DNA from: Caldilinea sp. CFX5
GTDB lineage: Bacteria > Chloroflexota > Anaerolineae > Caldilineales > Caldilineaceae
Length of the DNA: 64,000 nucleotides
Assembly (NCBI GenBank): GCA_021405325.1
Contig: QWII01000058.1
Coordinates: forward strand, 85,180-149,179
Reading direction: 5' to 3'
A program made the position numbers and the translations under genes. Shown here piece by piece: positions 23,890-36,903 of the stretch. The notes under the pieces were generated by a model. The model ran no database searches. It was not told where the DNA came from and was given only the letters and a program-made list of their open reading frames with translations. The number at the start of each line of letters is the position of its first letter. Within the stretch, counting starts at the first letter, position 1.

Positions 23890-24549
23890 TCAGGCTGGAA
23901 TGTGATCCGTTGTGAGGTTAACAATAATCGTCTTGAGCGCTTTGAGGATGCGCAGAATATCAAAGATTTCCGTAGAAAGACCGGAGAAGTCGCGGCTAAT
24001 AGTGTAATGACCGCCGTCCAGAACCATAAAATTCCAGTCAGTGCCGGTGACATAACAACCATAAACTGGGTGCTGTCGTTGATTCAACACCTGCCCCACC
24101 AACATGGCCGCCAATGCCTGCCCTGCCGGGTCGCCGCTGGGGTCGCGGTGGCGTTTGTATTCGGCAAAGGCAAAATAGGGAATTTCCGGCTCATAGTAAC
24201 CAGAGGCAATCAACCCATCCGGCTCACCACTCAGGAAATAGTCGTTGAGGCTGGCCTCAATATAGCGTTGGGCAAAGAGGTTATAGCGGTAAAGTTCGGT
24301 AAATTTCACAATGCCAAAGAGCGGCCCGATAAAGTGTAGCGATAACTCCTGTTCATGCCAGCTATCAGTATTGGTTTGCAGCAAGCTTTGTAGTTCCGTA
24401 CATAGTTGCTGTTCAAAAGAGGAAAGTTGGATCTGGACAGCGCTATGCAACCATTCGTCCAGAACGGGTGAAGCAATGGTGCGGCGCAGGCCGAATAAGC
24501 GGTCAAGCATTGGTAGGGTACACTGGTTAAAATTCAGTCGATTTGCCAT
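23890..24549 (-). CDS. PD-(D/E)XK nuclease-like protein of unknown function
   Basis: A 219-residue protein. GEPDGLIASGYYEPE followed by YFAFAEYKRHRDPSGDPAGQ fits the D...ExK core of PD-(D/E)XK enzymes, and WHEQELSLHFIGPL upstream could supply the first Glu. The family occurs in Chloroflexota, cyanobacteria and Bacteroidetes without a known role. ATG 24549 is chosen as the better of two close Met codons. It follows the TumA-like gene at 24573 closely on the same strand. A TATGGTATACT (-10) lies 37 bases upstream, so it may also have its own promoter. Confidence 0.6.
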   Translation of the reverse strand: MANRLNFNQCTLPMLDRLFGLRRTIASPVLDEWLHSAVQIQLSSFEQQLCTELQSLLQTNTDSWHEQELSLHFIGPLFGIVKFTELYRYNLFAQRYIEASLNDYFLSGEPDGLIASGYYEPEIPYFAFAEYKRHRDPSGDPAGQALAAMLVGQVLNQRQHPVYGCYVTGTDWNFMVLDGGHYTISRDFSGLSTEIFDILRILKALKTIIVNLTTDHIPA

Positions 24550-24572
24550 CTTGCCCATCCTTTTTCCAAATT

Positions 24573-24830
24573 CTATAGATGAGAAAGTATACCATAGGTA
24601 CGATCAACTTTAATCAGATGGAATCCAGCCCACACCGCAAAATCTTCACTGTTCTCACCATCATCAAGCAGACCCTGTTGGTATAGATCGTAAAAGTCGG
24701 CTGAACTCAACCAATAGAGACGCTCAAAACGGCGTACCATTTCCTCAGCGGCGCGCAGGTCGTCAATAATTTCTGTGATTGTCACAAGGTTTGCGACTGT
24801 TGCCTGGGACGTTGGACTTATTTGATTCAT
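24573..24830 (-). CDS. TumA-like small protein, second copy
   Basis: An 85-residue protein whose core (EEMVRRFERLYWLSSADFYD, then LYQQGLLDD and EDFAVWAGFHLIKV) aligns by eye with the antitoxin-like protein at 4905-5207 (LTFERKYGVLTETFYEAYER, then WSEWAGTYKILL). It lacks the basic C-terminal tail. The downstream gene, however, is the PD-(D/E)XK-like protein rather than a DUF6516 toxin. An extended -10 TGTGGTATACT (24887-24892 on the minus strand) lies 57 bases upstream of ATG 24830. Confidence 0.6.
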   Translation of the reverse strand: MNQISPTSQATVANLVTITEIIDDLRAAEEMVRRFERLYWLSSADFYDLYQQGLLDDGENSEDFAVWAGFHLIKVDRTYGILSHL

Positions 24831-24886
24831 GGTTACTTTTCCTTGCTATGGTAATTGTACGACAACCAACAGCAGTCTTGAGAGAT

Positions 24887-24892
24887 AGTATA
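24887..24892 (-). promoter_or_regulatory. Extended -10 element (TGTGGTATACT)
   Basis: On the minus strand TGTGGTATACTATC lies 57 bases upstream of the TumA-like gene. It is the same element as at 10796, 24586 and 58015. The rest of the 24831-25037 gap holds a weak inverted repeat and an AGTCC-type fragment. Confidence 0.5.
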
Positions 24893-25037
24893 CCACACAC
24901 AGGCACGTTAACCAAGCAAGATTTTCTATCCTATAGGGACATTTGAGCTTAGAGAAGGTTTCAGCCTTTTTCCCTCCCTAAACTCAAGCGTCCCTACAGG
25001 ACGATATGACTCTGGACTACACGACTGCGGACTTCCC

Positions 25038-27053
<2,016 letters not shown>

Positions 27054-27578
27054 AACAAATCATTCACTTCTACTCAACCTTTGAAATTTGTTTGGTGTAA
27101 TTGTATTTTGGTTTTCTCTTATTGTAGCACAGACCCGGCAGGATCAAAGAGATTGATCAACACGCGCTGGCGTTTTGAACAGGCGCGGATTCAGATTACG
27201 CGGATTTTCAACCTCAGCAGCCCCGTAGCCGCTGAGGTTGCGGCAGCTCCATCTGGACTACCGACTATGCGACTACACGACTGCCGTCTACTGCTCCTCC
27301 GAACCGCGCCCTCTCAAGCCACGTCTGTAAAATTCAAACACTTCGCTAATACAAACCATACGCCTAACATACATAGAACCCGTATACTATTTCATAACTG
27401 TAGATAGATTTCGGCTAGAGTCCAGAGTCCGCAGTCCAGAGTCATCGAACAGACAGACTGTAGACTTAAGACTGCGAACTTAGGGCTGTGGACTTAGGAC
27501 TGCGGACTCTAAGCAATTTCAGCTATTTTTGACCAGATCTTAGAGATCGGTACGCTTTAGTGGAGGACATTTCGAACA
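27054..27578. other. Intergenic region between the NYN gene and dnaK
   Basis: This 525-base gap holds the divergent control regions of the two genes. It contains a fragment of the GATTACGCGGATT type (about 27185-27205), a small hairpin CAACCTCAGC/GCTGAGGTTG (27210-27241), and an AGTCC-family imperfect hairpin (arms near 27427-27441 and 27495-27510). I see no gene, no CIRCE element and no clear -35/-10 for dnaK. A GTGGAGGAC ribosome site precedes dnaK. Confidence 0.7.
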
Positions 27579-29477
<1,899 letters not shown>

Positions 29478-29587
29478 GCAATGCGCAGACCCTCACCCAT
29501 CCGAATGCGAAGTGTGAATTGCATAGTTGATTGAACAAAGGCGGGCGGGGCAAAAAGCTCCGCCCGTTTGCTAGGGTAGTAAAGACT

Positions 29588-29670
29588 TTCGTAGGGGCGC
29601 ACCCTTGCGGTCGCCCAAAGGCGCTAGCGTGACTACAGATCAGGCGACCGCAAGGGTGTGCCCCTACGAA
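29588..29670. repeat. GTAGGGGCG-family hairpin, 28-bp arms
   Basis: Arms 29588-29615 and 29643-29670 are inverted copies with one mismatch. The sequence is nearly the same as the element at 14942-15013. It lies between dnaK and grpE. Confidence 0.92.
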
Positions 29671-29704
29671 ATACACAAGCGAATAGACCAAAGGGAGAGT
29701 CGTC

Positions 29705-30478
29705 ATGACCAATCCTTATCACCCCTTTGACCCGCGCGCAAGGCGGCCGGCAACGCGCTATAATGAACAGGCATTGCCAACCTTAGAAGATTACGAAGAG
29801 TTGGTCAAAGCCTATCGCGAGCTGCAAGGACGCTTTGTTGAGCAAAATAAAGTTATCAAAGAAAAAGACGCCGAAACGCAAGTCAAGGACGAGTTACTCA
29901 AGCGACAGGGCATCGAATTACAGACCAAAGATGAAGTGATTAAACGGCAGAGCGAGGATGTCCGCCAGTTAGAAACGACAATCAAAAAACAGGAGACCGA
30001 ATTACTCTGGCTGCGCGCTGCCCAACAAGAAAAGAAGCCAACTGCCGAAGAAGAAAGCTGGCAGGAGCGCTATCAACGGCTCCAGGCCGAAGTGGACAGT
30101 TTGCGCAAACGATGGGAACAGCGCTATGAAGCGTCGGTGGTGGAAGCCCGCCACCAAATTTTGCTGGACATGTTGCCCCTGGCCGATCATCTCGATCTGG
30201 CGCTGCAATATATCAAACCCAGCGAGGATGAGCAGACACGCAATTTTGTCGGTAATCTGGAATCGACCCGGCGCGCCTTTTTGGAAACCCTCCGGCGCTA
30301 CGGCGTTGAGCGGATGCAGGCCGAAGGCGCACTCTTTGACCCCAATCTACACGAAGCGATCGGCTATGTCGAACATGCCGAAACGCCGGCCCAACACATT
30401 GTTCAAGTAGTGCAGGCCGGCTATCTGGAGGGGGAGAAGTTATTGCGCCCCGCCCGTGTGATTGTGAGCAAGGGGTGA
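29705..30478 (+). CDS. grpE: GrpE nucleotide exchange factor
   Basis: A 257-residue GrpE. The first 110 residues form a long charged coiled coil (KVIKEKDAETQVKDELLKRQ type), longer than in most GrpE proteins. The family core follows: EARHQILLDMLPLADHLDLA, RRAFLETLRRYGVERMQAEG, LFDPNLHEAIGYVEH and GYLEGEKLLRPARVIVSKG. It releases ADP from DnaK in the cytoplasm. Its position between dnaK and dnaJ supports the call. ATG 29705 follows GGGAGAG. Confidence 0.93.
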   Translation: MTNPYHPFDPRARRPATRYNEQALPTLEDYEELVKAYRELQGRFVEQNKVIKEKDAETQVKDELLKRQGIELQTKDEVIKRQSEDVRQLETTIKKQETELLWLRAAQQEKKPTAEEESWQERYQRLQAEVDSLRKRWEQRYEASVVEARHQILLDMLPLADHLDLALQYIKPSEDEQTRNFVGNLESTRRAFLETLRRYGVERMQAEGALFDPNLHEAIGYVEHAETPAQHIVQVVQAGYLEGEKLLRPARVIVSKG

Positions 30479-30488
30479 CTCTCCAACC

Positions 30489-30555
30489 CGCTCGTCGCCG
30501 GTCCGTGACCGGCGGTTGCTTGACAAAACCGCCGGTCACAGACCGGCGACGAGCG
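30489..30555. repeat. Intergenic hairpin, 29-bp arms
   Basis: Arms 30489-30517 and 30527-30555 are inverted copies with one mismatch and a short loop (CGCTCGTCGCCGGTCCGTGA type). It starts 11 bases after the grpE stop and could attenuate transcription into dnaJ. Confidence 0.92.
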
Positions 30556-30586
30556 AGTCTGGGAATGCACAGAGGGGGTAAGTTTT

Positions 30587-31525
30587 ATGGATTACAAAGA
30601 TTACTACAAGGTTCTAGGCGTCCCGCGCAATGCGGACGAAAAAGAGATCAAGCGCGCCTTTCGCAAATTGGCGCAACAATATCACCCTGACAAGAACCCG
30701 GGCGACGCCGAAGCTGAGCGCAAGTTTAAGGAAGTGAATGAAGCGCACGCGGTCCTTTCCGATCCCGACAAGCGCAGCAAATATGACCGCTTTGGTTCGC
30801 AGTGGGAACAATATACGCGCGGCGGTGGTCGCCCTGAGGATTTCAACTGGGGTGGTTTTGGCGGCTTTGGCGGCGGACAAACCCGCACCGTCAACCCCGA
30901 GGAGTTCGCCCAGTTTTCCGACTTCTTTGAAACGCTCTTTGGCGGCGGACTCGGTGGACGACAAGGCGGGCCACGCGTACGCACCCGCACCGGCTTCCCC
31001 GGCATGGATCCCTTTGGCACAGCCCAGCCGCAAAATACGGAAGTGCCCGTGCAAATCACGCTGGAAGAAGCCTTCCAGGGCACAACCCGCACCCTGGAAA
31101 GCAACGACGGCAACCGCCTGCAAGCCAACATCCCGCGCGGGGTGCAGACCGGCTCCAAGGTACGGATGCGCGGCGCGGTCGGCCAGAATGATGTGCTGTT
31201 AAAAGTCGAAGTAAAGCCGCATGAAACCTTCACGCGCAACGGCGATGACCTGCGGGTTCAGGTTGCGGTTGATCTCTACACGGCGCTCCTGGGCGGGGAG
31301 ATCACGGTGCCGACGCTGGAACGCCCGGTTGCGTTGACCGTACCAGTCGGCACCCAGAATGGCCGCACCTTCCGCCTGCGTGGTCTAGGCATGCCCAAGT
31401 TGAAACAGCCCGACCAACGAGGCGATCTGTTGGCCGAAGTGGCGATCAAGTTGCCGACCGACTTGACGGCGGAGGAAAAAGAGCTTTTTCAGAAGCTGCG
31501 GGCGTTACGGAGTGGGCGCAGCTAA
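30587..31525 (+). CDS. DnaJ-family co-chaperone, CbpA type
   Basis: A 312-residue J protein. The J domain has the YHPDKNPGD motif at residues about 31-39, then a Gly/Phe-rich stretch ([14 protein letters not shown]), then two beta-sandwich domains ([19 protein letters not shown] and [24 protein letters not shown], here [20 protein letters not shown]). The four CxxCxGxG zinc-finger repeats of DnaJ are absent, so it is of the CbpA/class II type. It stimulates the DnaK ATPase. Last gene before the terminator at 31551. Confidence 0.92.
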   Translation: MDYKDYYKVLGVPRNADEKEIKRAFRKLAQQYHPDKNPGDAEAERKFKEVNEAHAVLSDPDKRSKYDRFGSQWEQYTRGGGRPEDFNWGGFGGFGGGQTRTVNPEEFAQFSDFFETLFGGGLGGRQGGPRVRTRTGFPGMDPFGTAQPQNTEVPVQITLEEAFQGTTRTLESNDGNRLQANIPRGVQTGSKVRMRGAVGQNDVLLKVEVKPHETFTRNGDDLRVQVAVDLYTALLGGEITVPTLERPVALTVPVGTQNGRTFRLRGLGMPKLKQPDQRGDLLAEVAIKLPTDLTAEEKELFQKLRALRSGRS

Positions 31526-31550
31526 ATCCGCCGATTTCGCCATAGTCACA

Positions 31551-31588
31551 AAATCAGCCAGGGTGGCGTCACCCTGGCTGATTTTTAT
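31551..31588. terminator. Bidirectional intrinsic terminator between dnaJ and gatB
   Basis: A 15-bp perfect stem (31551-31565 with 31570-31584) with loop GCGT is followed by TTTTTATT on the plus strand and by T-rich sequence on the minus strand. The two convergent genes end on either side of it. Confidence 0.9.
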
Positions 31589-33114
31589 TGGGCCTGTGCC
31601 TGAATCAATTCCTGCAACCGTTCACGCGCCGCATTCGGGTCAGCTTTCCCTTTCGTCGCGCGCATCACCTGCCCCATGAAGAAGCCGAAGAGTTTTTCTT
31701 CGCCACCACGGTAACGCGCCAGGGCGTCGGCGTTGGCGGCGAAGATTTCATTGATGGCGTCGTCGATCACACTGGTGTCGCTGACCATCGCCAGCCCTTC
31801 CCGGTCGATGATTGTCTTTGGGTCTTCGCCAGTCTTGTACATGAGTTCCAGCACCCGCTTGCCGGTGTTCGGGTTGACCACCTTCTGATCAACCACGGTA
31901 ATCAACGCAGCCAGTTGCGCCGGTTGGATCTTGATGTCGGCGATCTGGCGCAGGTCTTGCCCTTCACCGTCGGCGTAGATCAAGCGGAAGAGTTCGCCGG
32001 TCATCCAGTTGGCAATGCGTTGCGGCTTGCCGTCGGTTGTGCCATAGGCCGCGACCGCTTGCTCGAAGTAATTCGCCACCAGACTTTCACTGGTCAAAAT
32101 CTCGGCGTCGATGCGGCGCACACCCCACTGCTGCTCATAGCGCCCCTGTTTGGCGGTGGGCAGTTCGGGCAACTGGGCGGCCAACGACTCCACCCAGGCG
32201 CGATCGACCGTCACCGGCGGCAGATCGGGTTCGGGGAAGTAGCGGTAGTCGTGGGCGCTCTCTTTGCTGCGCTGCAAAACGGTGATCTGGCGGTCTTCAT
32301 CCCAACCCATATTCACCTGCTGGATCAGGCCGCCCTTTTTCAACACGTCAATCTGGCGCGCCTGTTCATAGGCAATCGCGCTGCGGACGGAGCGTAGGCT
32401 GTTGAGGTTTTTAACCTCGACTTTGGTGCCATATTCGCCCCGTTCCTTCTGTGCCAGGGTGCGCACGCTGATGTTTGGTTCGCAGCGTAAGGCGCCCTTC
32501 TCCATATCACCGCTGTTGACCCCCAGATAACGCAAAATGGAGCGCAACTTGGTCAGGTAGGCGTAGGCTTCTTCGGCGCTGTGGATGTCGGCCTCGGTCA
32601 CAATCTCCATCAAGGGCGCGCCGGCGCGATTGAGGTCGATCAGCGAATAGTAGCCCTCATGCACCGAGCGGCCCGTGTCCTCTTCCAGGTGGACGCGCCG
32701 AATGCGAATGCGTTTGGTCGAACCATCCTCCAACTCCACATCCAACCAGCCATTTTTGCACTGAGGAAATTCATATTGTGAAATCTGATAACCCTTGGGC
32801 AGATCGGGGTAGTTATAATTTTTGCGGGCAAAGATCGCCAGATCGGCCACCTCACAATTGAGCGCCAACCCGGTTTTGATCGTCGCCTCAACGGCGGCGC
32901 GATTGATCACCGGCAGCACACCCGGCATCCCCAGACAGATCGGGCAGACACGGGTATTCGGCGGCGCGCCGGCGTAGTCGGTCGCGCAGCCACAAAACAT
33001 TTTCGAGCGGGTCAGCACCTGGGCATGAACTTCCATGCCGACAACGAGTTCATAGCCGCCGGCGTCCGGCCCGGCAGCCACGGTGGGAGAAGCGGATGTT
33101 TTTGTCAAAGCCAT
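31585..33114 (-). CDS. gatB: Asp-tRNA(Asn)/Glu-tRNA(Gln) amidotransferase subunit B
   Basis: A 509-residue Gat[62 protein letters not shown] and [15 protein letters not shown] are hallmark segments, and the C-terminal YqeY-like domain ends [19 protein letters not shown]. With GatA and GatC it amidates misacylated tRNAs. Neither partner gene is in the window. ATG 33114 is where the family begins; upstream codons run into a hairpin. Confidence 0.96.
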   Translation of the reverse strand: MALTKTSASPTVAAGPDAGGYELVVGMEVHAQVLTRSKMFCGCATDYAGAPPNTRVCPICLGMPGVLPVINRAAVEATIKTGLALNCEVADLAIFARKNYNYPDLPKGYQISQYEFPQCKNGWLDVELEDGSTKRIRIRRVHLEEDTGRSVHEGYYSLIDLNRAGAPLMEIVTEADIHSAEEAYAYLTKLRSILRYLGVNSGDMEKGALRCEPNISVRTLAQKERGEYGTKVEVKNLNSLRSVRSAIAYEQARQIDVLKKGGLIQQVNMGWDEDRQITVLQRSKESAHDYRYFPEPDLPPVTVDRAWVESLAAQLPELPTAKQGRYEQQWGVRRIDAEILTSESLVANYFEQAVAAYGTTDGKPQRIANWMTGELFRLIYADGEGQDLRQIADIKIQPAQLAALITVVDQKVVNPNTGKRVLELMYKTGEDPKTIIDREGLAMVSDTSVIDDAINEIFAANADALARYRGGEEKLFGFFMGQVMRATKGKADPNAARERLQELIQAQAQ

Positions 33115-33135
33115 AGTTCGATCTGTTTCTGTACG

Positions 33136-33186
33136 GCGGTGGGTAGCTCCGGTCGGGCGCGGCGCCCGACCGGAGCTACCCACCGC
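33136..33186. repeat. Perfect hairpin with 25-bp arms and one-base loop
   Basis: Arms 33136-33160 and 33162-33186 are exact inverted copies around G33161 (GCGGTGGGTAGCTCCGGTCG type). It lies just upstream of gatB. The following 33187-33429 stretch holds no gene that I can see. Confidence 0.93.
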
Positions 33187-33429
33187 TTATCTGTAATTGA
33201 ATTGCCAGCGATGTTCCGTCCGAAATTATGTACGATATGCGGATGATTGGCAAATTAAGAACGGAACGCGGATGAAGCGGTCTGGCCTGGCGATCACCTT
33301 GAGGCTCATCTTGCGTAAGCCCTGACACAAAAAATGGGAGCGTTACCGCAGAGTTCGGTGTATAAGTATGATACGCTGACCACCACCTACAACCCATAGC
33401 GTTCGCGAGGGATAGAAGAGGAGTACAAG

Positions 33430-34698
33430 ATGCAAAAAGCTAACCTGTCTATGTACGCGCCTTTGCGTTTCGGCGCGTTCTTGAGCATAATACTGTTTCT
33501 CCTGGTCGCTTGCAGCGGTCCAATTACGCCACTCTTGCGCGATCCCGCCGATGCGGCGAATAGCCAGGCATTGGGGGCGCCGCCGCCGACGGCCACAGTT
33601 GCCTTTGAGCCGGAAGGGGTCACGCTGGCGCTGGAGACCGTGGTGGAAGATCTCGATTCGCCCCTTTTTGTCACCCATGCCGGCGATGGCAGCGGGCGGC
33701 TCTTTGTGCTGGAAAAAGAAGGGACGATTCGCATTGTGGCTGATGATGCGTTGGTGGAGAACCCTTTTCTCGATATTACCGACCGCGTGCGCAGCAGCGC
33801 CAATGAGCAAGGCTTGTTAGGCTTGGCATTTGCGCCCAACTATACGGAGAGCGGTTTCTTTTTTGTCAACTATACCGATGACGATGGTAACACGATGGTG
33901 TCGCGGTTTCAGGTGACAACCGACAATACCGACCAGGCTGATCCGGCCAGCGAGTTTGTTATCTTGCAAATCGAGCAGCCGGCCTCTAACCACAATGGCG
34001 GCATGATCGCCTTTGGGCCTGACGGCTACCTCTATATCGGCATGGGGGACGGCGGCGGCAGCGGGGATCGTTACGGAAATGGGCAAAACCCGGAGACGCT
34101 GTTGGGCAAGCTGTTGCGCATTGATGTCACCAGTGAGCCAGAGCAACCCTATGTCATCCCCGCCGACAATCCGTGGGTGGCGCAGGATTGGAATGGCGTC
34201 GATGTGCGTGACGAAATCTGGGCTGTCGGGCTGCGCAACCCCTGGCGCTTTAGCTTCGATCGCGCCAACGGCGACCTTTGGATCGGCGATGTGGGGCAGA
34301 ATCAGTATGAAGAAATTCATTACACTCCTGCCGGCCATCCGGGCGGCCTTAACTACGGTTGGCCGATCTTAGAGGCCAGCGCCTGTTATAGCAACGGCGA
34401 TGATTGTGAAAAGGCCGGGCTAGAACTGCCGGTAGCGGAGTATAGCCACAGCGGCCATTGCTCAGTGACGGGCGGGTATGTCTATCGCGGTGAACAATTC
34501 CCGGCCCTGCAAGGGGTCTACCTCTTTGGCGATTATTGCAGCGGGGTGATCTGGGGAAGCTGGTTTGCCGACGGTTGGCAGAGTGCCGAGTTGTTGGACA
34601 GTGATGTTTCCTTGAGTTCCTTTGGTGAGGACGAAGCCGGTGAACTCTATGTCACCAACCTGTCCACAGGCGTTCTCAGCCGCCTTGTTGTCGAATGA
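33430..34698 (+). CDS. PQQ-dependent sugar dehydrogenase-like lipoprotein
   Basis: A 422-residue exported protein. The signal peptide ends in the lipobox LLVACSGP (Cys about residue 28), so it is probably a lipoprotein. The six-bladed propeller of the glucose/sorbosone dehydrogenase (GSDH) family shows as PLFVTHAGDGSGRLFVLEKE, LLGLAFAPNY, NHNGGMIAFGPDGYLYIGMG, GLRNPWRFSFDRANGDLWIG and SVTGGYVYRGEQFPALQG. Such enzymes oxidise aldoses with PQQ, but many homologues are uncharacterised. ATG 33430 follows GAGGAG. The next gene begins 11 bases after its stop. Confidence 0.88.
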   Translation: MQKANLSMYAPLRFGAFLSIILFLLVACSGPITPLLRDPADAANSQALGAPPPTATVAFEPEGVTLALETVVEDLDSPLFVTHAGDGSGRLFVLEKEGTIRIVADDALVENPFLDITDRVRSSANEQGLLGLAFAPNYTESGFFFVNYTDDDGNTMVSRFQVTTDNTDQADPASEFVILQIEQPASNHNGGMIAFGPDGYLYIGMGDGGGSGDRYGNGQNPETLLGKLLRIDVTSEPEQPYVIPADNPWVAQDWNGVDVRDEIWAVGLRNPWRFSFDRANGDLWIGDVGQNQYEEIHYTPAGHPGGLNYGWPILEASACYSNGDDCEKAGLELPVAEYSHSGHCSVTGGYVYRGEQFPALQGVYLFGDYCSGVIWGSWFADGWQSAELLDSDVSLSSFGEDEAGELYVTNLSTGVLSRLVVE

Positions 34699-34708
34699 TC
34701 GCGAAGTG

Positions 34709-36229
34709 ATGATGATTTTGGGCAACTTATCTGGTATGCTACGGCTTGTGCTGTTGTTCGCATTTGTTTGTGGACTTTTCTACCTTCTCTTCCTGGTTAG
34801 GATGGCGCAGAAGGGACAAAGCGCAGCAAACGCCCCTTATCACCGCTCTTTGCCGACCGTTGTGAGCACACAGACAACCGATCGACCCACAGCAGATGGT
34901 CAGAACGAGAGAGGTAGCTTGGGTGAGAATACAACCACGACGACTGTCGGCAACGTGGTTGACATGACCGAAGACTACAAAGCGCTGGGGTACACCGATA
35001 ATCGCAAACTTGTCCGTGACGACGATGGGAATCTTTATGTCGCCTATCGCAAGAAATGGCAGGGGCAATATCGCATCTTTATCGCCAAGTCAACCGACCA
35101 GGGCAAACAGTGGAACGTGTTAAACAGGAATAAACCGATTGAAGAGGTAGGTGATTACACCCAACGGGTCCCTTCCTTCGCCATCGGACGCAATCGCAAA
35201 GATGATGGTAACTTTCTCCATTTGGTCTGGTATGGCAATGATCAGGAGCATCGGGGGAACGAACGGCAGATCAAGTATCTACGCCTGACCACCGCCGGCA
35301 AACGCTCTGCCGATGCTTGCTGCGACCTCAACGTCAATGTCGCCGGTTATGCAGGGCAGCGCCTCTGGCAGGAACATCCCGCCATTTATGTCAATGGCTC
35401 GAATGTTTACATTGTTTGGGAAGGGCGCGACGCCACGACCACCAATGCCAAGATCAAATTTGTGCGGTCAACCGACTTTGGTCGCACCTGGAGTGAACCG
35501 CTCGATATTGCCCCTTCCGAACGCATTAACTTTAGTCGTCCCACGCTGGCGGTCGCCTATCAGGGTGAAGAACGGCAACTCTATGTCGTTGCCTATGGGG
35601 AAAGCCAAAAGATCGCCCAGATCTACTGGAGTCGCTCCCTGGACAATGGCGATAGTTGGACAGAATGGCAGGCAGTCTCCCCCAGTCCGCGTGACCAGCG
35701 CCATGTGACGATGGCGCGTGATGCAAGCGACAAACTCCACCTTGTCTGGCGGGAAGCAACCGCGACCCAAACCACGGTTTTACGCTATCGCGTCTTTGAT
35801 CCGGCGCTTGCCGATGGCGCCGGGAACTGGGTGGCCGCCACCGAAACGATTGCCACGCGTAACGGCGCCTGCCTCTTTTTTCCTAGCGTTGCGCTTGATG
35901 AGAATGAGCAAGTGTGGGTCGTCTGGACAGAAAGCCGCGATTGCCATACCGTCCCCAGCGATGATCCAACTAGTGGGCAGATCAGCTATCGCGTTAGGTC
36001 AGCAACGGGACAGTGGGGCGCGCCCACCCCGTTGACGGCTGGGGGCGAACACCTCTATGCCAGCTTCCGTAGCACCCATACGCCCAGCAGCACAATGATG
36101 GATTTGGTCTGGCTGGATGTCACCGACTGCGCTAAAATACAAGACCCTACTGAACAACAAGAGGCGAATGCGGAAAAAGATACCACCGCACAGATTGCCT
36201 GTGTGATCCGGTATACAAGCCTGCCCTAA
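34709..36229 (+). CDS. Membrane-anchored Asp-box (sialidase/BNR-like propeller) protein
   Basis: A 506-residue protein with a single N-terminal transmembrane segment (LRLVLLFAFVCGLFYLLFLV) followed by a hydrophilic linker and a beta-propeller. Asp boxes are visible: AKSTDQGKQWNVL, VRSTDFGRTWSE and SRSLDNGDSWTEW. Catalytic residues of true sialidases (Arg triad, Tyr/Glu) are not obvious, so a carbohydrate-binding or degradative role is only possible. Two adjacent ATGs at 34709 and 34712 start it. It directly follows the sugar dehydrogenase-like gene, suggesting an operon of exported propeller proteins. Confidence 0.75.
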   Translation: MMILGNLSGMLRLVLLFAFVCGLFYLLFLVRMAQKGQSAANAPYHRSLPTVVSTQTTDRPTADGQNERGSLGENTTTTTVGNVVDMTEDYKALGYTDNRKLVRDDDGNLYVAYRKKWQGQYRIFIAKSTDQGKQWNVLNRNKPIEEVGDYTQRVPSFAIGRNRKDDGNFLHLVWYGNDQEHRGNERQIKYLRLTTAGKRSADACCDLNVNVAGYAGQRLWQEHPAIYVNGSNVYIVWEGRDATTTNAKIKFVRSTDFGRTWSEPLDIAPSERINFSRPTLAVAYQGEERQLYVVAYGESQKIAQIYWSRSLDNGDSWTEWQAVSPSPRDQRHVTMARDASDKLHLVWREATATQTTVLRYRVFDPALADGAGNWVAATETIATRNGACLFFPSVALDENEQVWVVWTESRDCHTVPSDDPTSGQISYRVRSATGQWGAPTPLTAGGEHLYASFRSTHTPSSTMMDLVWLDVTDCAKIQDPTEQQEANAEKDTTAQIACVIRYTSLP

Positions 36230-36307
36230 CTTGATAAGCCAGCACCGGAAGTTTACACCAATTTGACTGTTTTCCGCTCGCTTCCATGTATATAGTATGG
36301 AGAAAAA

Positions 36308-36382
<75 letters not shown>

Positions 36383-36392
36383 AGGTAGTCCA

Positions 36393-36489
36393 AAGTCTGT
36401 AGTCCAAAGTCCAGGGTCAGCAAAGGTGCACTGTTTATGAAAGCTGGGATGGTTGACTTCGGACTGTGGACTTATCGACTGAGGACTGA
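36393..36489. repeat. AGTCC-family repeat between tRNA genes
   Basis: AGTCCAAAGTCTGTAGTCC-type units on the left and GGACTGTGGACTTATCGACT on the right form an imperfect inverted repeat between tRNA-Met and tRNA-Gly. Confidence 0.65.
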
Positions 36490-36494
36490 ATTAG

Positions 36495-36565
36495 AGCGGG
36501 TGGCGGGAATCGAACCCGCGTGATCGGCTTGGAAGGCCGAGGCTTTACCCCTAAGCTACACCCGC
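36495..36565 (-). tRNA. tRNA-Gly (TCC)
   Basis: A 71-base cloverleaf on the minus strand with acceptor GCGGGTG/CACCCGC, anticodon loop CTTCCAA in a CGGC.../GCCG stem, and T-arm CGCGGGTTCGATTCCCGC. CCA is not encoded. Confidence 0.94.
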
Positions 36566-36595
36566 GTGAATAATTAATGGAGAATAATTAATTCC

Positions 36596-36635
36596 TAATT
36601 GTTAATGATCCTGCCGGCAGGATCATTAACAATTA
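36596..36635. repeat. 40-bp perfect palindrome between tRNA genes
   Basis: Perfect palindrome centred on CCGG at 36614-36617. Flanking TTAATGGAGAAT (about 36578-36589) and ATTCTCCATTAA (about 36644-36655) extend it to a long hairpin that fills the gap between tRNA-Gly and tRNA-Pro. Confidence 0.9.
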
Positions 36636-36659
36636 AAGATTCTCCATTAACTATTACTC

Positions 36660-36735
<76 letters not shown>

Positions 36736-36745
36736 ATCATCTGTT

Positions 36746-36774
36746 ATTGTAACGAAAAGTTGGGAATTGGTCAA
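36746..36774 (-). promoter_or_regulatory. Sigma-70-type promoter of the tRNA cluster
   Basis: On the minus strand TTGACC (36769-36774) and TACAAT (36746-36751) are separated by exactly 17 bases, ending 11 bases before the first base of tRNA-Pro. Strong match to the vegetative consensus. Confidence 0.82.
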
Positions 36775-36797
36775 ACCGCGTGAGGGACGGAAGACAA

Positions 36798-36903
36798 GTA
36801 GATAGGTAGACAGGTACACAGGTACACAGGTACACAGGTACACAGGGAAATAGGACGTATCTACCTGTCTACCTGTCTACCTATCTACCTATCTACCTAT
36901 CTA
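36798..36903. repeat. Tandem and inverted simple repeats
   Basis: GTAGATAGGTAGACA followed by four AGGTACAC units, then ACCTGTCT/ACCTATCT units in inverted orientation, giving a 106-bp foldback made of short tandem repeats. It ends at the stop codon of the PD40 protein gene. Probably prone to slippage. Confidence 0.85.

Noticed and set aside
27054..27578. CIRCE operator upstream of dnaK
   Set aside because: I looked for the TTAGCACTC-N9-GAGTGCTAA pattern and found nothing close to it.
36798..36903. CRISPR or other spaced repeat array
   Set aside because: Units are only about 8 bases and contiguous, and the second half is the inverted complement.
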